Assembly (NCBI GenBank): GCA_020051695.1
Contig: JAGVQM010000016.1
Coordinates: forward strand, 51,411 to 115,410
Source: Candidatus Zixiibacteriota bacterium
GTDB taxonomy: Bacteria > Zixibacteria > MSB-5A5 > WJJR01 > JAJRUJ01
DNA length: 64,000 nucleotides
Reading direction: 5' to 3'
In this document: piece after piece, positions 40,785-49,582 of the stretch
How the letters are laid out: every line of letters begins with the position of its first letter
Position numbering within the stretch: position 1 is the stretch's first letter
The notes under the pieces: model-generated
Seen by the model: only the letters and a program-made list of their open reading frames with translations
What the model was told of the DNA's origin: nothing
Databases searched by the model: none
Made by a program: the position numbers and the translations under genes

Positions 40785-41441
40785 CTATTGCACTCGCGAG
40801 CGGCGGCGCAGACGGGCGGCCGCGCCGATGAGCCCCAGTCCCAGCAAGCCCAAGGTGCCCGGTTCGGGAGTCGTGCCATAGGTATAGGTATCCGGGCGCA
40901 GGATTTTGTCACCGACGGAGCCATTGGTCGCCGCAGTAAGCGGATCAGCGTTCAGGTATCCGGCGTTTTTCGCGGTGTTCCAGCCCATGCCGCCGGCCCG
41001 ACCGTCCTTGGCGTAAAAATCACCCCAAACCGGGCCACGCCAGGAATAAAGACTCCATTCACGCTGTCCGACAGCGCCGAAATCAAACTTAAGGGAACTG
41101 GCCATATAACTGGATTCATCCCAGGAACCAATATCCCAGGTGCCATCGATACCCCAGAAATCGTTTTCGGTCACGTTCGGCGAGACTTCGATGGTGAAAT
41201 GGCTGACCGCGCCGGGATCAAACGCCGCGCTGTCAAGCTCGGTAAGTGCATAGCGATACAACCAGGAGTTGTCCTGTTGCTGTTCGATATGCCATGAAAT
41301 CTTGAATCCGGTGGACCAGATACCCGTAGCTAGCACTCCATCCGGGGTGGCTAGCGAACCATCATACATCGGCATCGCCGCAGCCGGCAGGGATAACCCC
41401 AGGGCACACACCGCAGCCAGAAACATTATCCGCATTTTCAT
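40785..41441 (-). CDS. PEP-CTERM-sorted exported protein
   Basis: About 218 residues. There is an N-terminal signal peptide (IMFLAAVCALGLSLPAAA) and a C-terminal PEP-CTERM signal: TPEPGTLGLLGLGLIGAAA followed by RLRRRS. The middle is a beta-rich, Trp-rich domain (GFKISWHIEQ, SWLYRYALTEL, HFTIEVSPN) without a recognised catalytic motif. The tail implies an exosortase (EpsH-type) elsewhere in the genome that would cut after PEP. GGAG seven bases before the ATG at 41441 sets the start. Confidence 0.85.
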   Translation of the reverse strand: MKMRIMFLAAVCALGLSLPAAAMPMYDGSLATPDGVLATGIWSTGFKISWHIEQQQDNSWLYRYALTELDSAAFDPGAVSHFTIEVSPNVTENDFWGIDGTWDIGSWDESSYMASSLKFDFGAVGQREWSLYSWRGPVWGDFYAKDGRAGGMGWNTAKNAGYLNADPLTAATNGSVGDKILRPDTYTYGTTPEPGTLGLLGLGLIGAAARLRRRSRVQ

Positions 41442-41869
41442 CACTTTGCTCCTTCGCCCACTCAAATCATTGCCCATCACGGGACATTTCCATACTCACG
41501 CATGTATCCTGTCGCAATTTGCTTGCCATAAAATATCAACCTAAGTCAAATTATTTATCGCATTATATAACAACAGGTTAAAATGTGATTAATTCTACCC
41601 TAAACAAGTTCGTAAACACTGAAAATGGGCACATTTCCGACATATTTGTCCAGCAAATCCCGCCATTTCGACATAACGTGATGATAGATAAATTGTTACT
41701 TCATTGGCCAGCTGTCGAAAAAGTGAACGGTCGGGGGCTGTGCGCTGCCTGATGTCTGCACAATATTGCAGACGCCCGGCAATTGCCCACACAGCAACCC
41801 CTTTCGACAGAACCCGCCGCAAATCTGCTTGATTTTCCCACCGGGAGAGCGTATTGAATGAGCCGGAAA
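41442..41869. other. Intergenic region, no gene seen
   Basis: An AT-rich 428-base gap between the PEP-CTERM gene and tRNA-Gly. Short open frames here lack ribosome sites and protein-like composition. It probably contains the promoters of both flanking genes, but no confident -35/-10 pair was found. Confidence 0.5.
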
Positions 41870-41943
41870 GCGGGAGTAACTCAGTTGGCTAGAGTCACAG
41901 CCTTCCAAGCTGTTGGTCGCGGGTTCGAGCCCCGTCTCCCGCT
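41870..41943 (+). tRNA. tRNA-Gly (anticodon TCC)
   Basis: A complete cloverleaf: acceptor GCGGGAG/CTCCCGC with discriminator T, D-arm ACTC...GAGT, anticodon stem ACAGC/GCTGT with loop CTTCCAA, and T-arm GCGGG-TTCGAGC-CCCGT. CCA is not encoded. It reads GGA codons and, by wobble, GGG. Confidence 0.95.
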
Positions 41944-42083
41944 TTAACTTCCCTCTATTTGATGCGCGAAACCCATTTTAGGCGCTCGGGGGTTTGCCGG
42001 CAACCCCCGGCCCGCAGTTTATGATTATTGACTGAACGGGGGAATAAATTCATCTTTGACGGCTAGGAAAGAGGGAGAAACCG

Positions 42084-42833
42084 ATGAAAAAGATTTCGGG
42101 GATCGCGGCGTTGACCTGTTTTTTGGGAATTGTGCTGCTACATTCTGATGCTGCCGCCCAGTGCGTCCAGACCGTCGATTTGAGCGGCACCGTCCTCGAC
42201 AGCGAAACGAGCCAGCCGATTCAGGGTGTGCTGGTGTGCGTCGATGAATATTGCAATCCGCCCTGCTACATTGGACCATATGTCTGTATTCTATGCACTC
42301 AGACAAACGCGTCAGGGGAGTTTCACATCCATCGCGAATGTGTGGTTGGTGAGGGAAACGCATATACTATATGGTTTTTTTTGCACTTATCAAAAGACAG
42401 TTACATATCGAAAGATATCAACGGCGGGAAGAGCTGGCCGCAGCAAACATGTTACGCCGGGCGAGCCGATTATTCTGTTCCGGTTGATTTCGGGCATATC
42501 TCGTTAAGCAAGAATCCATCAGGGATACTTGAGGACAACGACGGCGGCATCCCGGCAACGTTCGCTCTGCACCAAAATTACCCCAATCCGTTCAACCTCG
42601 CGACGACAATCGCCTTTGCGCTGCCGGGACCGGCGCAAACCGATTTGGTGGTTTATGATCTCCTCGGCCGAGTAGTGCATTCCGCAGACCTGGGATTTCG
42701 CGCCGCCGGGACTCACACTATACAATTCGCCGCACTGGATGCCGTCGGGCGGCCGCTGCGTTCGGGGGTCTATTTCTATCGGGTTATCGCCGGGAGCTAT
42801 AATGATGTCCAGCGGATGGTGGTGCTGAAGTAG
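42084..42833 (+). CDS. Secreted protein with carboxypeptidase-regulatory-like and T9SS sorting domains
   Basis: A 249-residue protein. A signal peptide (ISGIAALTCFLGIVLLHSDAA) is followed by a CarboxypepD_reg-like beta domain (VDLSGTVLDSETSQPIQGVL ... TNASGEFHIH) carrying an unusual Cys-rich loop (CNPPCYIGPYVCILC). The C-terminal Por/T9SS-type domain has FALHQNYPNPFNLATTIAF and GVYFYRVIAG ending RMVVLK. Only this one small functional domain lies before the sorting signal. AGGGAGA precedes the ATG. Confidence 0.8.
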   Translation: MKKISGIAALTCFLGIVLLHSDAAAQCVQTVDLSGTVLDSETSQPIQGVLVCVDEYCNPPCYIGPYVCILCTQTNASGEFHIHRECVVGEGNAYTIWFFLHLSKDSYISKDINGGKSWPQQTCYAGRADYSVPVDFGHISLSKNPSGILEDNDGGIPATFALHQNYPNPFNLATTIAFALPGPAQTDLVVYDLLGRVVHSADLGFRAAGTHTIQFAALDAVGRPLRSGVYFYRVIAGSYNDVQRMVVLK

Positions 42834-43025
42834 ATCGATTGGGCGGCCCGGCTGCATTCCCGAATGAACCGGCGGTGAAACCGCCGACGGCACTTACACT
42901 TATCATGACCAATTTTCTGACGGGGTGGGCTTTTCTATTATTGCGCCATCACGGGCAATAGTATAAACTAAGAGTTTGGTGCGAAACTGCACCCTGTGAC
43001 AGGACAGAAACGAAGGACTGGTAAT

Positions 43026-45515
43026 ATGGCATTGGAACGCGAAAAAATTCTGGTACGGCCCCTGCAGGAGGAGATGCGCTCCTCTTATCTGGATTACTCA
43101 ATGTCGGTGATCACGCAGCGGGCGTTGCCGGACGTCTATGACGGGCTGAAGCCCTCCAACCGGCGCATCCTGGTCGCGATGAACGACCTGAACCTGGCGC
43201 CGGGACGGCCATTTCGGAAGTGCGCCAAAATCGCCGGCGACACCTCGGGGAATTACCATCCCCACGGCGAGCAGGTGGTTTACCCCACGCTGGTCCGCAT
43301 GGCCCAGAGTTTCAACATGCGGTATCCGCTGGTTGACGGGCAGGGGAATTTCGGCTCAATCGACGGCGACTCGGCTGCGGCAATGCGGTATACCGAAGCC
43401 CGGCTGACCCCGCTGGCCATGGAAATCCTGGCCGACCTGGACAAGGACACCGTAAGGTATATCCCCAACTACGACGCCACACTTCGGGAGCCGGTCGTCC
43501 TGCCCGGCAAGTTCCCGAACCTGGTTTGCAACGGGACGTCCGGGATTGCCGTCGGCATGGCGGCCAACATTCCTCCGCACAACCTCGGTGAGACAGTCGA
43601 CGCGCTGGCGGCGATGATCGACGATCCCGAGGTTACGGATGAAGAACTCCTTGATTTTCTGCCCGGCCCGGATTTCCCCACCGGCGGCATGATCCTGGGT
43701 CGCGCCGGGATCCGCGAAGCCCACAAAACCGGGCGCGGCAAGATAGCAGTGCGCGCCAAAGCCAATGTCGAGACGCTCAAAAGCGGCAAGCAGAGCATCA
43801 TTGTTTCCGAAATCCCGTTCCAGGTCAATAAATCCAACCTGCTGTCCTCGATCGCCGAGCTGGTCCGCGACAAGAAGCTCGAGGGCATCGCCGATTTGCG
43901 CGATGAATCCGACCGTGACGGCATGCGGATCGTGATCGAACTCAAGCGGGACGGGGTGCCGGAGGTCACGCTGAACCAGTTGTTCAAGCATACCCAGATG
44001 CAAATCACCTTCGGGGTGATCAACCTGGCGCTGGTGCAAGGCGTGCCGAAACTGCTGAGCATCCGCGAGATGCTGAACCAGTTCCTGCTGCACCGCCATG
44101 AAGTCGTACTGCGCCGGACGAAATTCGACCTGGCCAAAGCCGAAGCCCGCGCGCACATCCTCGAGGGGCTCCGGATCGCCCTGGACCATATCGATGAAAT
44201 AATCACGTTAATCCGCAACTCGAAAACACCCGCGGAAGCCAGTGAAGGACTGCAACAACAATTCAAATTAAGTGAAATCCAAGCCCAGGCGATCCTGGAC
44301 ATGCGGTTGCAGCGGCTGACCGGGCTGGAACGGCAGAAGATCGAAGACGAATACCTCGCGCTGCTGAAGCTCATCGCCAAATTGAAGGGCATCCTCGAGT
44401 CGCGGCCGCAGCGCATGGCGATTATCAAGGAAGAACTCCTCGAGCTTAAAGCGAAATTCGGCGATGACCGGCGAACTGAGATCATCGAAGATGTCGAGGA
44501 AATTTCCCTGGAAGACCTCATTGCCGAGGAAGACATGGTCGTCACCATCTCCCACTCGGGGTACATCAAGCGGCTGACTGTTTCCTCCTACCGCCGGCAG
44601 AACCGGGGCGGCCGGGGCGTGATCGGGATGGACATGCGCGAGGAGGACTTTGTCGAACACCTGTTCATCGCCTCGACGCACGATTATCTGTTGTTTTTTA
44701 CCACCGCCGGGCGGTGTTACTGGCTGAAGGTCCATGAAATCCCCACCGGCGGCCGGCTGGCCAAGGGCAAGAATATCGCCAACATGCTGCAGGTGGCCGG
44801 CGGCGAGAAGGTGACCGCATTTGTCCCGGTGAAAAATTTCGACGACCAGCATTATATCGTGATGGCCACCAAGAACGGGACGATCAAAAAAACCGTACTG
44901 TCGTCGTTCGGGAACCCGCGGAAGGGCGGGATTAACGCGATGAACCTGCCCGACGGGGACGAGCTGATCGAGGCTGCGATTTCCGACGGGACTAATGAAA
45001 TTATTATTGCCACGCGGGACGGTCAGGCCGTACGTTTCCATGAAGACAAGGTGCGGGAGATGGGCCGCGCCGCCTATGGCGTGCGCGCGGTCTCGCTGGG
45101 CAAGGGCGATTATGTCATCGGGATGGTCGTTGTCCGGCGGTCCACGTCCCTGTTGTCGGTCACGGAAAACGGATATGGAAAAAGATCGGATATTGCAGAT
45201 TATCGCTTGACAAACCGTGGCGGCAAGGGCGTCATTAACATCAAGACCACCGACCGGAACGGGAAGGTGGTGACGATCAAGGAGGTTGTTGACGACGACG
45301 AACTGATGATTATCTCGCAAAAAGGGATCATCATCCGTCAGCCGTTGAAACAGGTCAAGGTCATCGGGCGCGCCACGCAGGGCGTACGGTTGATTACGCT
45401 GGACAAGGGTGACCGCGTGGTGGATGTGGCCCGGGTTGTGACTGAGACCAACGGCGATCGCGTCGAAGACACCGACGACACAACTGAAAACGACCGCACA
45501 AACTCGAGCGATTAA
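43026..45515 (+). CDS. gyrA: DNA gyrase subunit A
   Basis: An 829-residue type IIA topoisomerase subunit. The breakage-reunion domain has SSYLDYSMSVITQRALPDVY, the active-site Tyr122 in AAAMRYTEARL and GIAVGMAANIPPHNL. The C-terminal DNA-wrapping domain contains the gyrase-specific box RQNRGGRGV, which favours GyrA over ParC, and a later TNRGGKGVINI. Numbering aligns with E. coli GyrA without gaps through the quinolone region, where position 82 is Glu, 83 Gln and 87 Pro in place of the E. coli Asp, Ser and Asp. The tail is acidic. The ATG at 43026 with AAGGA upstream is preferred over a frame extension to 42996. gyrB is not adjacent. Confidence 0.94.
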   Translation: MALEREKILVRPLQEEMRSSYLDYSMSVITQRALPDVYDGLKPSNRRILVAMNDLNLAPGRPFRKCAKIAGDTSGNYHPHGEQVVYPTLVRMAQSFNMRYPLVDGQGNFGSIDGDSAAAMRYTEARLTPLAMEILADLDKDTVRYIPNYDATLREPVVLPGKFPNLVCNGTSGIAVGMAANIPPHNLGETVDALAAMIDDPEVTDEELLDFLPGPDFPTGGMILGRAGIREAHKTGRGKIAVRAKANVETLKSGKQSIIVSEIPFQVNKSNLLSSIAELVRDKKLEGIADLRDESDRDGMRIVIELKRDGVPEVTLNQLFKHTQMQITFGVINLALVQGVPKLLSIREMLNQFLLHRHEVVLRRTKFDLAKAEARAHILEGLRIALDHIDEIITLIRNSKTPAEASEGLQQQFKLSEIQAQAILDMRLQRLTGLERQKIEDEYLALLKLIAKLKGILESRPQRMAIIKEELLELKAKFGDDRRTEIIEDVEEISLEDLIAEEDMVVTISHSGYIKRLTVSSYRRQNRGGRGVIGMDMREEDFVEHLFIASTHDYLLFFTTAGRCYWLKVHEIPTGGRLAKGKNIANMLQVAGGEKVTAFVPVKNFDDQHYIVMATKNGTIKKTVLSSFGNPRKGGINAMNLPDGDELIEAAISDGTNEIIIATRDGQAVRFHEDKVREMGRAAYGVRAVSLGKGDYVIGMVVVRRSTSLLSVTENGYGKRSDIADYRLTNRGGKGVINIKTTDRNGKVVTIKEVVDDDELMIISQKGIIIRQPLKQVKVIGRATQGVRLITLDKGDRVVDVARVVTETNGDRVEDTDDTTENDRTNSSD

Positions 45516-45544
45516 GCAGTTCCGAACAATCGCTTGGGTTTTCG

Positions 45545-45590
45545 CCGCCGCCGTGTGAGGTCTACACACCGCGGCGGTTTTTATTTTATT
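45545..45590 (+). terminator. Intrinsic terminator of gyrA
   Basis: CCGCCGCCGTGTG and CACACCGCGGCGG pair over 13 positions with one mismatch around a 7-base loop, followed by TTTTTATTTTATT. Confidence 0.85.
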
Positions 45591-45666
45591 GCTTGCGAAA
45601 TGATTTCCATGCCATTACCTTGATTCCTGCAGTCGGCGTAATTCTATTGACTGCGGAGTGTAACGT

Positions 45667-46914
45667 GTGAAAAGGCACCAACGACTCCTCTTGGCGGGAG
45701 TGATCATTTTTATCGGCCTGAACCTTCAGGCCACCGCGCAGGATATTAAAATCACCGACTATGATGTGCCGGTGAGCCGGTCGCATGAATTATACGTGAC
45801 CGGGGATTTGATCCGGGAGGATGTAGAATACAGCCGTGATTACGATTATTATGATGAATCATTTGGGGACATATATGAATCTTATGGTTTGCGCGCAACC
45901 TGGCAAAATTTTTATAATTCGCCGTACTATGCTTGGAGCGTATCGGCAGGATCGCAGCTGGCCTTTTTCGATAATCACCGCCAAAAATCGAAATTTAAAG
46001 AGACCGCAGGTGCCTCGGGTTCGATCCGTCGGTATACGGATGGCCGGGGTTTGTTTTTTGGCGCGGCAGGATTCAGTTCATACTGGAGGCATAGTTATTT
46101 TCGACCCATTGTTGACGCAAATGCCTCCATCGGCCTGGGACGGACTGTCGAAGCCACGGTTCTGGCGCGAGCAATTCGGATCAATGAATTCCTGGTGAAT
46201 GAGAAGATCCTTGAACAACATCTGACCAAAGAAACACTGTTGGCCCTGGCAGCGATCATCGACCGGGAACGCGAATACAAGATGCGGTACGGCGAAACCT
46301 ACGCGGTCTGGTGGTATGCTGATATGGACCGGCTGATTGCCGACGCGGCTTCGCTCACCGGAGGCAGCGTCGGGCCGATCGGCTTATTCCGTATCCGCGA
46401 AGTGTTGAATCAAGAGCAAGTACAGCGGCGTGCATACGGCTGGACAGTTGAAACAGGAATCAGCGCCGCCGTCGCCCGACCGTACACCTCCAACTTGGGC
46501 GATCCTGATGTATTCATCTCCGGGATTTATGCTTTCCCCATAGGCCTGAAGCAGCAATGTGTGGCCGAGGCCCGTGCAGACACCAAAACCGGGAAGACTT
46601 TTGAAGATTTTTATCATTTTAAAGCATCACTAAAATATATCTATGAGCTGTCAAACCAGATTGACCTTACATTAGGCGAGTCATTTCTCAAAGAACGTGA
46701 AGCACATATTGTCTGTTGCCGGCAGTCATATCAAAGGGGCGGCTACCAAAATCGAATAGAGATCACAACCAGCTATTACCTCGAAAACTCAATATCCCTC
46801 GAGGTGGACGGTGATCTGGCTCATACATTGATCTGGTACAATAATCCTGGCTATAGAGTAGTTCGTTCTCGCGATTGGGGCGTTGCGATGTCGGTGGCAT
46901 ATCATGTATTCTAG
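45667..46914 (+). CDS. Unrecognised exported, probable outer-membrane protein (paralogue A)
   Basis: A 415-residue protein with a GTG start and GGAG eight bases upstream. It has a signal peptide (LLLAGVIIFIGLNLQATAQ), then a conserved IKITDYDVPVSRS, alternating beta-strand-like segments, a central helical block (VEATVLARAIRINEFLVNEK; ETLLALAAIIDREREYKMRYG; TYAVWWYADMD) and further strands, ending SVAYHVF with a terminal Phe as in outer-membrane barrels. The downstream gene is a paralogue that starts inside its last codons. I recognise no family and propose no function beyond a surface or outer-membrane location. Confidence 0.7.
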   Translation: MKRHQRLLLAGVIIFIGLNLQATAQDIKITDYDVPVSRSHELYVTGDLIREDVEYSRDYDYYDESFGDIYESYGLRATWQNFYNSPYYAWSVSAGSQLAFFDNHRQKSKFKETAGASGSIRRYTDGRGLFFGAAGFSSYWRHSYFRPIVDANASIGLGRTVEATVLARAIRINEFLVNEKILEQHLTKETLLALAAIIDREREYKMRYGETYAVWWYADMDRLIADAASLTGGSVGPIGLFRIREVLNQEQVQRRAYGWTVETGISAAVARPYTSNLGDPDVFISGIYAFPIGLKQQCVAEARADTKTGKTFEDFYHFKASLKYIYELSNQIDLTLGESFLKEREAHIVCCRQSYQRGGYQNRIEITTSYYLENSISLEVDGDLAHTLIWYNNPGYRVVRSRDWGVAMSVAYHVF

Positions 46915-48163
46915 AACACACATAATTCAGCAGGATCATAAAGGTACAACCCTTGGCGTCATCACTATCATGATCCTCCTTTCGTGGATTAATTTTGCCC
47001 GGCCGCAAAATGTACATATTGCCGATTATGATGTTCCAATCAGCCGTGCGGATCGCGTGGATTTCAGCGGTAAGTTAGGGCTTCAGGGCCGCGACGAACG
47101 AACAGCGATGATGTACTGGACACGTTGCCGCTGGCAAAGCTATTACAACTCCCTCCCCTACGCCTGGCAGTGGGAATTCGACGGCAGACTGAATATACAG
47201 AATGATAATCGCCGGGACCGTAGTGGGCGAAGTCAGAAAGCCAGCTATCGGGAATACGTGGCCATTCACGGACAGATCAGGAAATATGTCAAAGATGACG
47301 GTTTGCTCTTTTTCGGGATGGCCGCGGATGCGGACTGGAATTATCTCTCCGAACATGTCGCTTCCTGGGTAGGTGGCTCTGTTGGGCTGGGGCGTTTTGT
47401 CGAGGCCACCGCGCTGGCCAAGGCCCTGCGCATCGAGGAATTTTTAATCAAAGAGAAAATTCTCGACAATCACCTGTCCAAAGAAACAATGCTTAATCTG
47501 GCCGCGATTATCGAGCGCGAGGACGAATACCGTAAACTCCATGGCGACACCTACACGGTCTGGTGGTATGCCGAGATGGACACCACCATCATGGCGGCGG
47601 GTTTGATCCCCGGAACGACTGTCGGCCCGGTGGGCTTGCTGAGAATGCGCGAGGTCATTGAGCGTGAAACAGTCCGGCCCCGCATGCACGGGTGGAAAAT
47701 AGAGACCGGGGCCGGCATTAAATTTTCAGATGCCCACGAGAGCAAGACGGTCGGTACGCAGCCGTTTATTGCTGCCGCCTATGCCTGCCCCATCGACTTG
47801 AAAAGCCAAGTGTATCTAACTGGTCGGGCGAGTGCTGAACCTGATGACCGGATCGGCAAGATGTTCCATCTCTATGCCGAATTGACTTTTTCTCACGAAT
47901 TGACCAACCGTATCGATTTTATGCTGTCCGAAGTCTATCGGCACGACAAAGAGGAAGCACAATCATCGGTATATCCGCTTCTCACCACGCGGGAAAATAC
48001 ACTCACAGCCGACTTCCTGTTCTACCTGGAGAATAAAATCACCTTCACTGCATATGCCCGGTTGAATCACCGGAATCATTATCGCAGCGACCCCGGCTCT
48101 TCATCGCGCGAAATCCAACGTGACTGGCAACTTGGCGCCTCAGTCAGCTATCGAGTTTTTTAG
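46904..48163 (+). CDS. Unrecognised exported, probable outer-membrane protein (paralogue B)
   Basis: About 419 residues, related to the upstream gene along its whole length: VHIADYDVPISRAD near the N-terminus, GSVGLGRFVEATALAKALRI, EEFLIKEKILDNHLSKETML, LAAIIEREDEYRKLHGD and TYTVWWYAEMD match in order. It also ends with Phe (SVSYRVF). The signal segment is TTLGVITIMILLSWINFA. The start is uncertain; the ATG at 46904 overlaps the upstream stop by 11 bases and implies translational coupling. The central helical block is the best conserved part and is probably the functional core. Confidence 0.7.
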   Translation: MYSRTHIIQQDHKGTTLGVITIMILLSWINFARPQNVHIADYDVPISRADRVDFSGKLGLQGRDERTAMMYWTRCRWQSYYNSLPYAWQWEFDGRLNIQNDNRRDRSGRSQKASYREYVAIHGQIRKYVKDDGLLFFGMAADADWNYLSEHVASWVGGSVGLGRFVEATALAKALRIEEFLIKEKILDNHLSKETMLNLAAIIEREDEYRKLHGDTYTVWWYAEMDTTIMAAGLIPGTTVGPVGLLRMREVIERETVRPRMHGWKIETGAGIKFSDAHESKTVGTQPFIAAAYACPIDLKSQVYLTGRASAEPDDRIGKMFHLYAELTFSHELTNRIDFMLSEVYRHDKEEAQSSVYPLLTTRENTLTADFLFYLENKITFTAYARLNHRNHYRSDPGSSSREIQRDWQLGASVSYRVF

Positions 48164-48564
48164 CGATGGCCGTGGGTCCGGTCTTCTGCCGCATCCATCC
48201 GGCGTTACTATTTAAATCGACAAACCAAAACATGACGATAATCGTATAAAATGACGAAATGGGGCAGGGCTGACCGGCCCTGCGGGCGACCGGGGTATAC
48301 AACACGGCAATGAGTGGTTCGCTCCGATACCTTCGACATCGGAGCATAATGGAGGGCAGGGTCGTACTTCCGACCCTGTCTTTTTTTTCGCCGGATAATT
48401 ATTTTCGCGCATTTTTTAACCAAACCGGCGCTTCGGCAGTACAACATACAGCAGGGGGCGGATGATCACGGTAAAGTGAGGTGACGGGCGGACGATATAA
48501 AAAGAGTGAAATCCTCCGGTATTAGGGGGCGGCCACGGCCGGCCGGGGAAAAAAGGAGACACCG
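48164..48564 (+). other. Intergenic region with three successive hairpins
   Basis: No gene is seen. GCAGGGC (48264-48270) pairs with GCCCTGC (48277-48283). GCTCCGAT and ATCGGAGC form a second hairpin at about 48321-48345. The third is the terminator at 48357-48388. The rest holds only short frames without support. Confidence 0.55.
48357..48388 (+). terminator. Intrinsic terminator after the tandem outer-membrane-like genes
   Basis: CAGGGTCG and CGACCCTG pair around TACTTC, followed by TC and eight T. It lies about 190 bases past the preceding stop. Confidence 0.8.
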
Positions 48565-48984
48565 ATGGCGTATTTTCAATGGAAGCCCACACTCAGCACA
48601 CATATCAAGGCGCTGGACGAGGAACACCGGGAAATGCTGGACCTGGCCGGCCGGCTGCAGGTGGAAATCGACCGCGGCAAAAGCGCCCGGGAGGTCAGCG
48701 AACTGTTTCCCGAGTTAATTGCCCGGGAAAAGCAGCATTTTGCGCGCGAGGAACAACTGATGATACAGCAGCGCTTCCCCGGTTATGCCGAACATAAACG
48801 CGCACACGACGACCTGGCCGCGCGGCTGGCCGACTTGTACGACCGGCTGCGGGACGATGAGCCAATCGGCAGCATGGCCCTGCTCACCTTTATGCAGGAC
48901 TGGCTGGTCAAGCATATTCAAAGCCACGATAAAGAACTGGGCGATTATCTCATCTCGCGGGCCGAACAGGGGGTCAGGGCCTGA
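48565..48984 (+). CDS. Bacteriohemerythrin
   Basis: A 139-residue hemerythrin-like protein that binds O2 at a di-iron centre. The ligand pattern is in order: His in LSTHIKALDEEHREML, the HFAREEQ motif (~60), the HKRAHDDL pair (~76-80) and WLVKHIQSHDKEL (~112-124). It is a single domain without signal or membrane segment, hence cytoplasmic; in anaerobes such proteins are proposed to store or deliver O2 for detoxification. AGGAG precedes the ATG by seven bases. It is monocistronic. Confidence 0.9.
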   Translation: MAYFQWKPTLSTHIKALDEEHREMLDLAGRLQVEIDRGKSAREVSELFPELIAREKQHFAREEQLMIQQRFPGYAEHKRAHDDLAARLADLYDRLRDDEPIGSMALLTFMQDWLVKHIQSHDKELGDYLISRAEQGVRA

Positions 48985-49181
48985 AGCATCGGCGGTCGTT
49001 TTTATCTTTTGACGGCCTTGACGGCTTGGCAATCATGGCCCGCACGCTGGAGCGTGGGGCACCCTCTCCCCTACCATAATGTCTGCTAACGGCTTACCAT
49101 TTTGACATTTCGGCTTTGCTCGATTTCTGCAACGAACGTAAATCGCCGGGAACTTCTGGACGTCTAAGCTGTTGAAATACC

Positions 49182-49209
49182 TTGACAACGGGTCAAAATG
49201 AAATATACT
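49182..49209 (+). promoter_or_regulatory. Probable sigma70 promoter of rplU-bamA
   Basis: TTGACA at 49182-49187 and TATACT at 49204-49209, 16 bases apart, lie ~50 bases before the rplU start. One -10 mismatch from consensus. Confidence 0.65.
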
Positions 49210-49258
49210 GGGGGGTTTATTGGTTGGGAGAATGTGAACGTGTGCGTGGAGTTGATAC

Positions 49259-49573
49259 ATGAATAATGCGATCATCGAAACCGGCGGCTTGCAGTTTGCC
49301 GTGGCCGAGGGCTACACCATCGACGTGCCGCTGCTCGACGGCAACGTCGGCGACAAAGTAGTGTTCGACCGCGTCTTATTCGCGGCCAAAGATGAAAACA
49401 AACTGGTGGGCGCGCCGACTGTGCCCGAGGCCCGGGTCGAAGGTGAAATCATGGCCCAGGGCCGGACGGAAAAGGTCAACGTTTTCCATTTCAAAAAGCG
49501 CACGACCTACCGCAAGAAAGCCGGTCACCGGCAGCATTATACCCGGGTGAAAATTACCGGCCTGGCCTTGTAA
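49259..49573 (+). CDS. rplU: 50S ribosomal protein L21
   Basis: A 104-residue L21, the usual length. It starts NNAIIETGGLQFAVAEGYT (homologous to the YAIIETGGKQ family start) and ends KRTTYRKKAGHRQHYTRVKI, the conserved rRNA-binding tail. GGAG lies eight bases before the ATG. In most bacteria rpmA (L27) follows directly; here bamA follows after nine bases. Confidence 0.96.
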   Translation: MNNAIIETGGLQFAVAEGYTIDVPLLDGNVGDKVVFDRVLFAAKDENKLVGAPTVPEARVEGEIMAQGRTEKVNVFHFKKRTTYRKKAGHRQHYTRVKITGLAL

Positions 49574-49582
49574 GCTCGGCGT

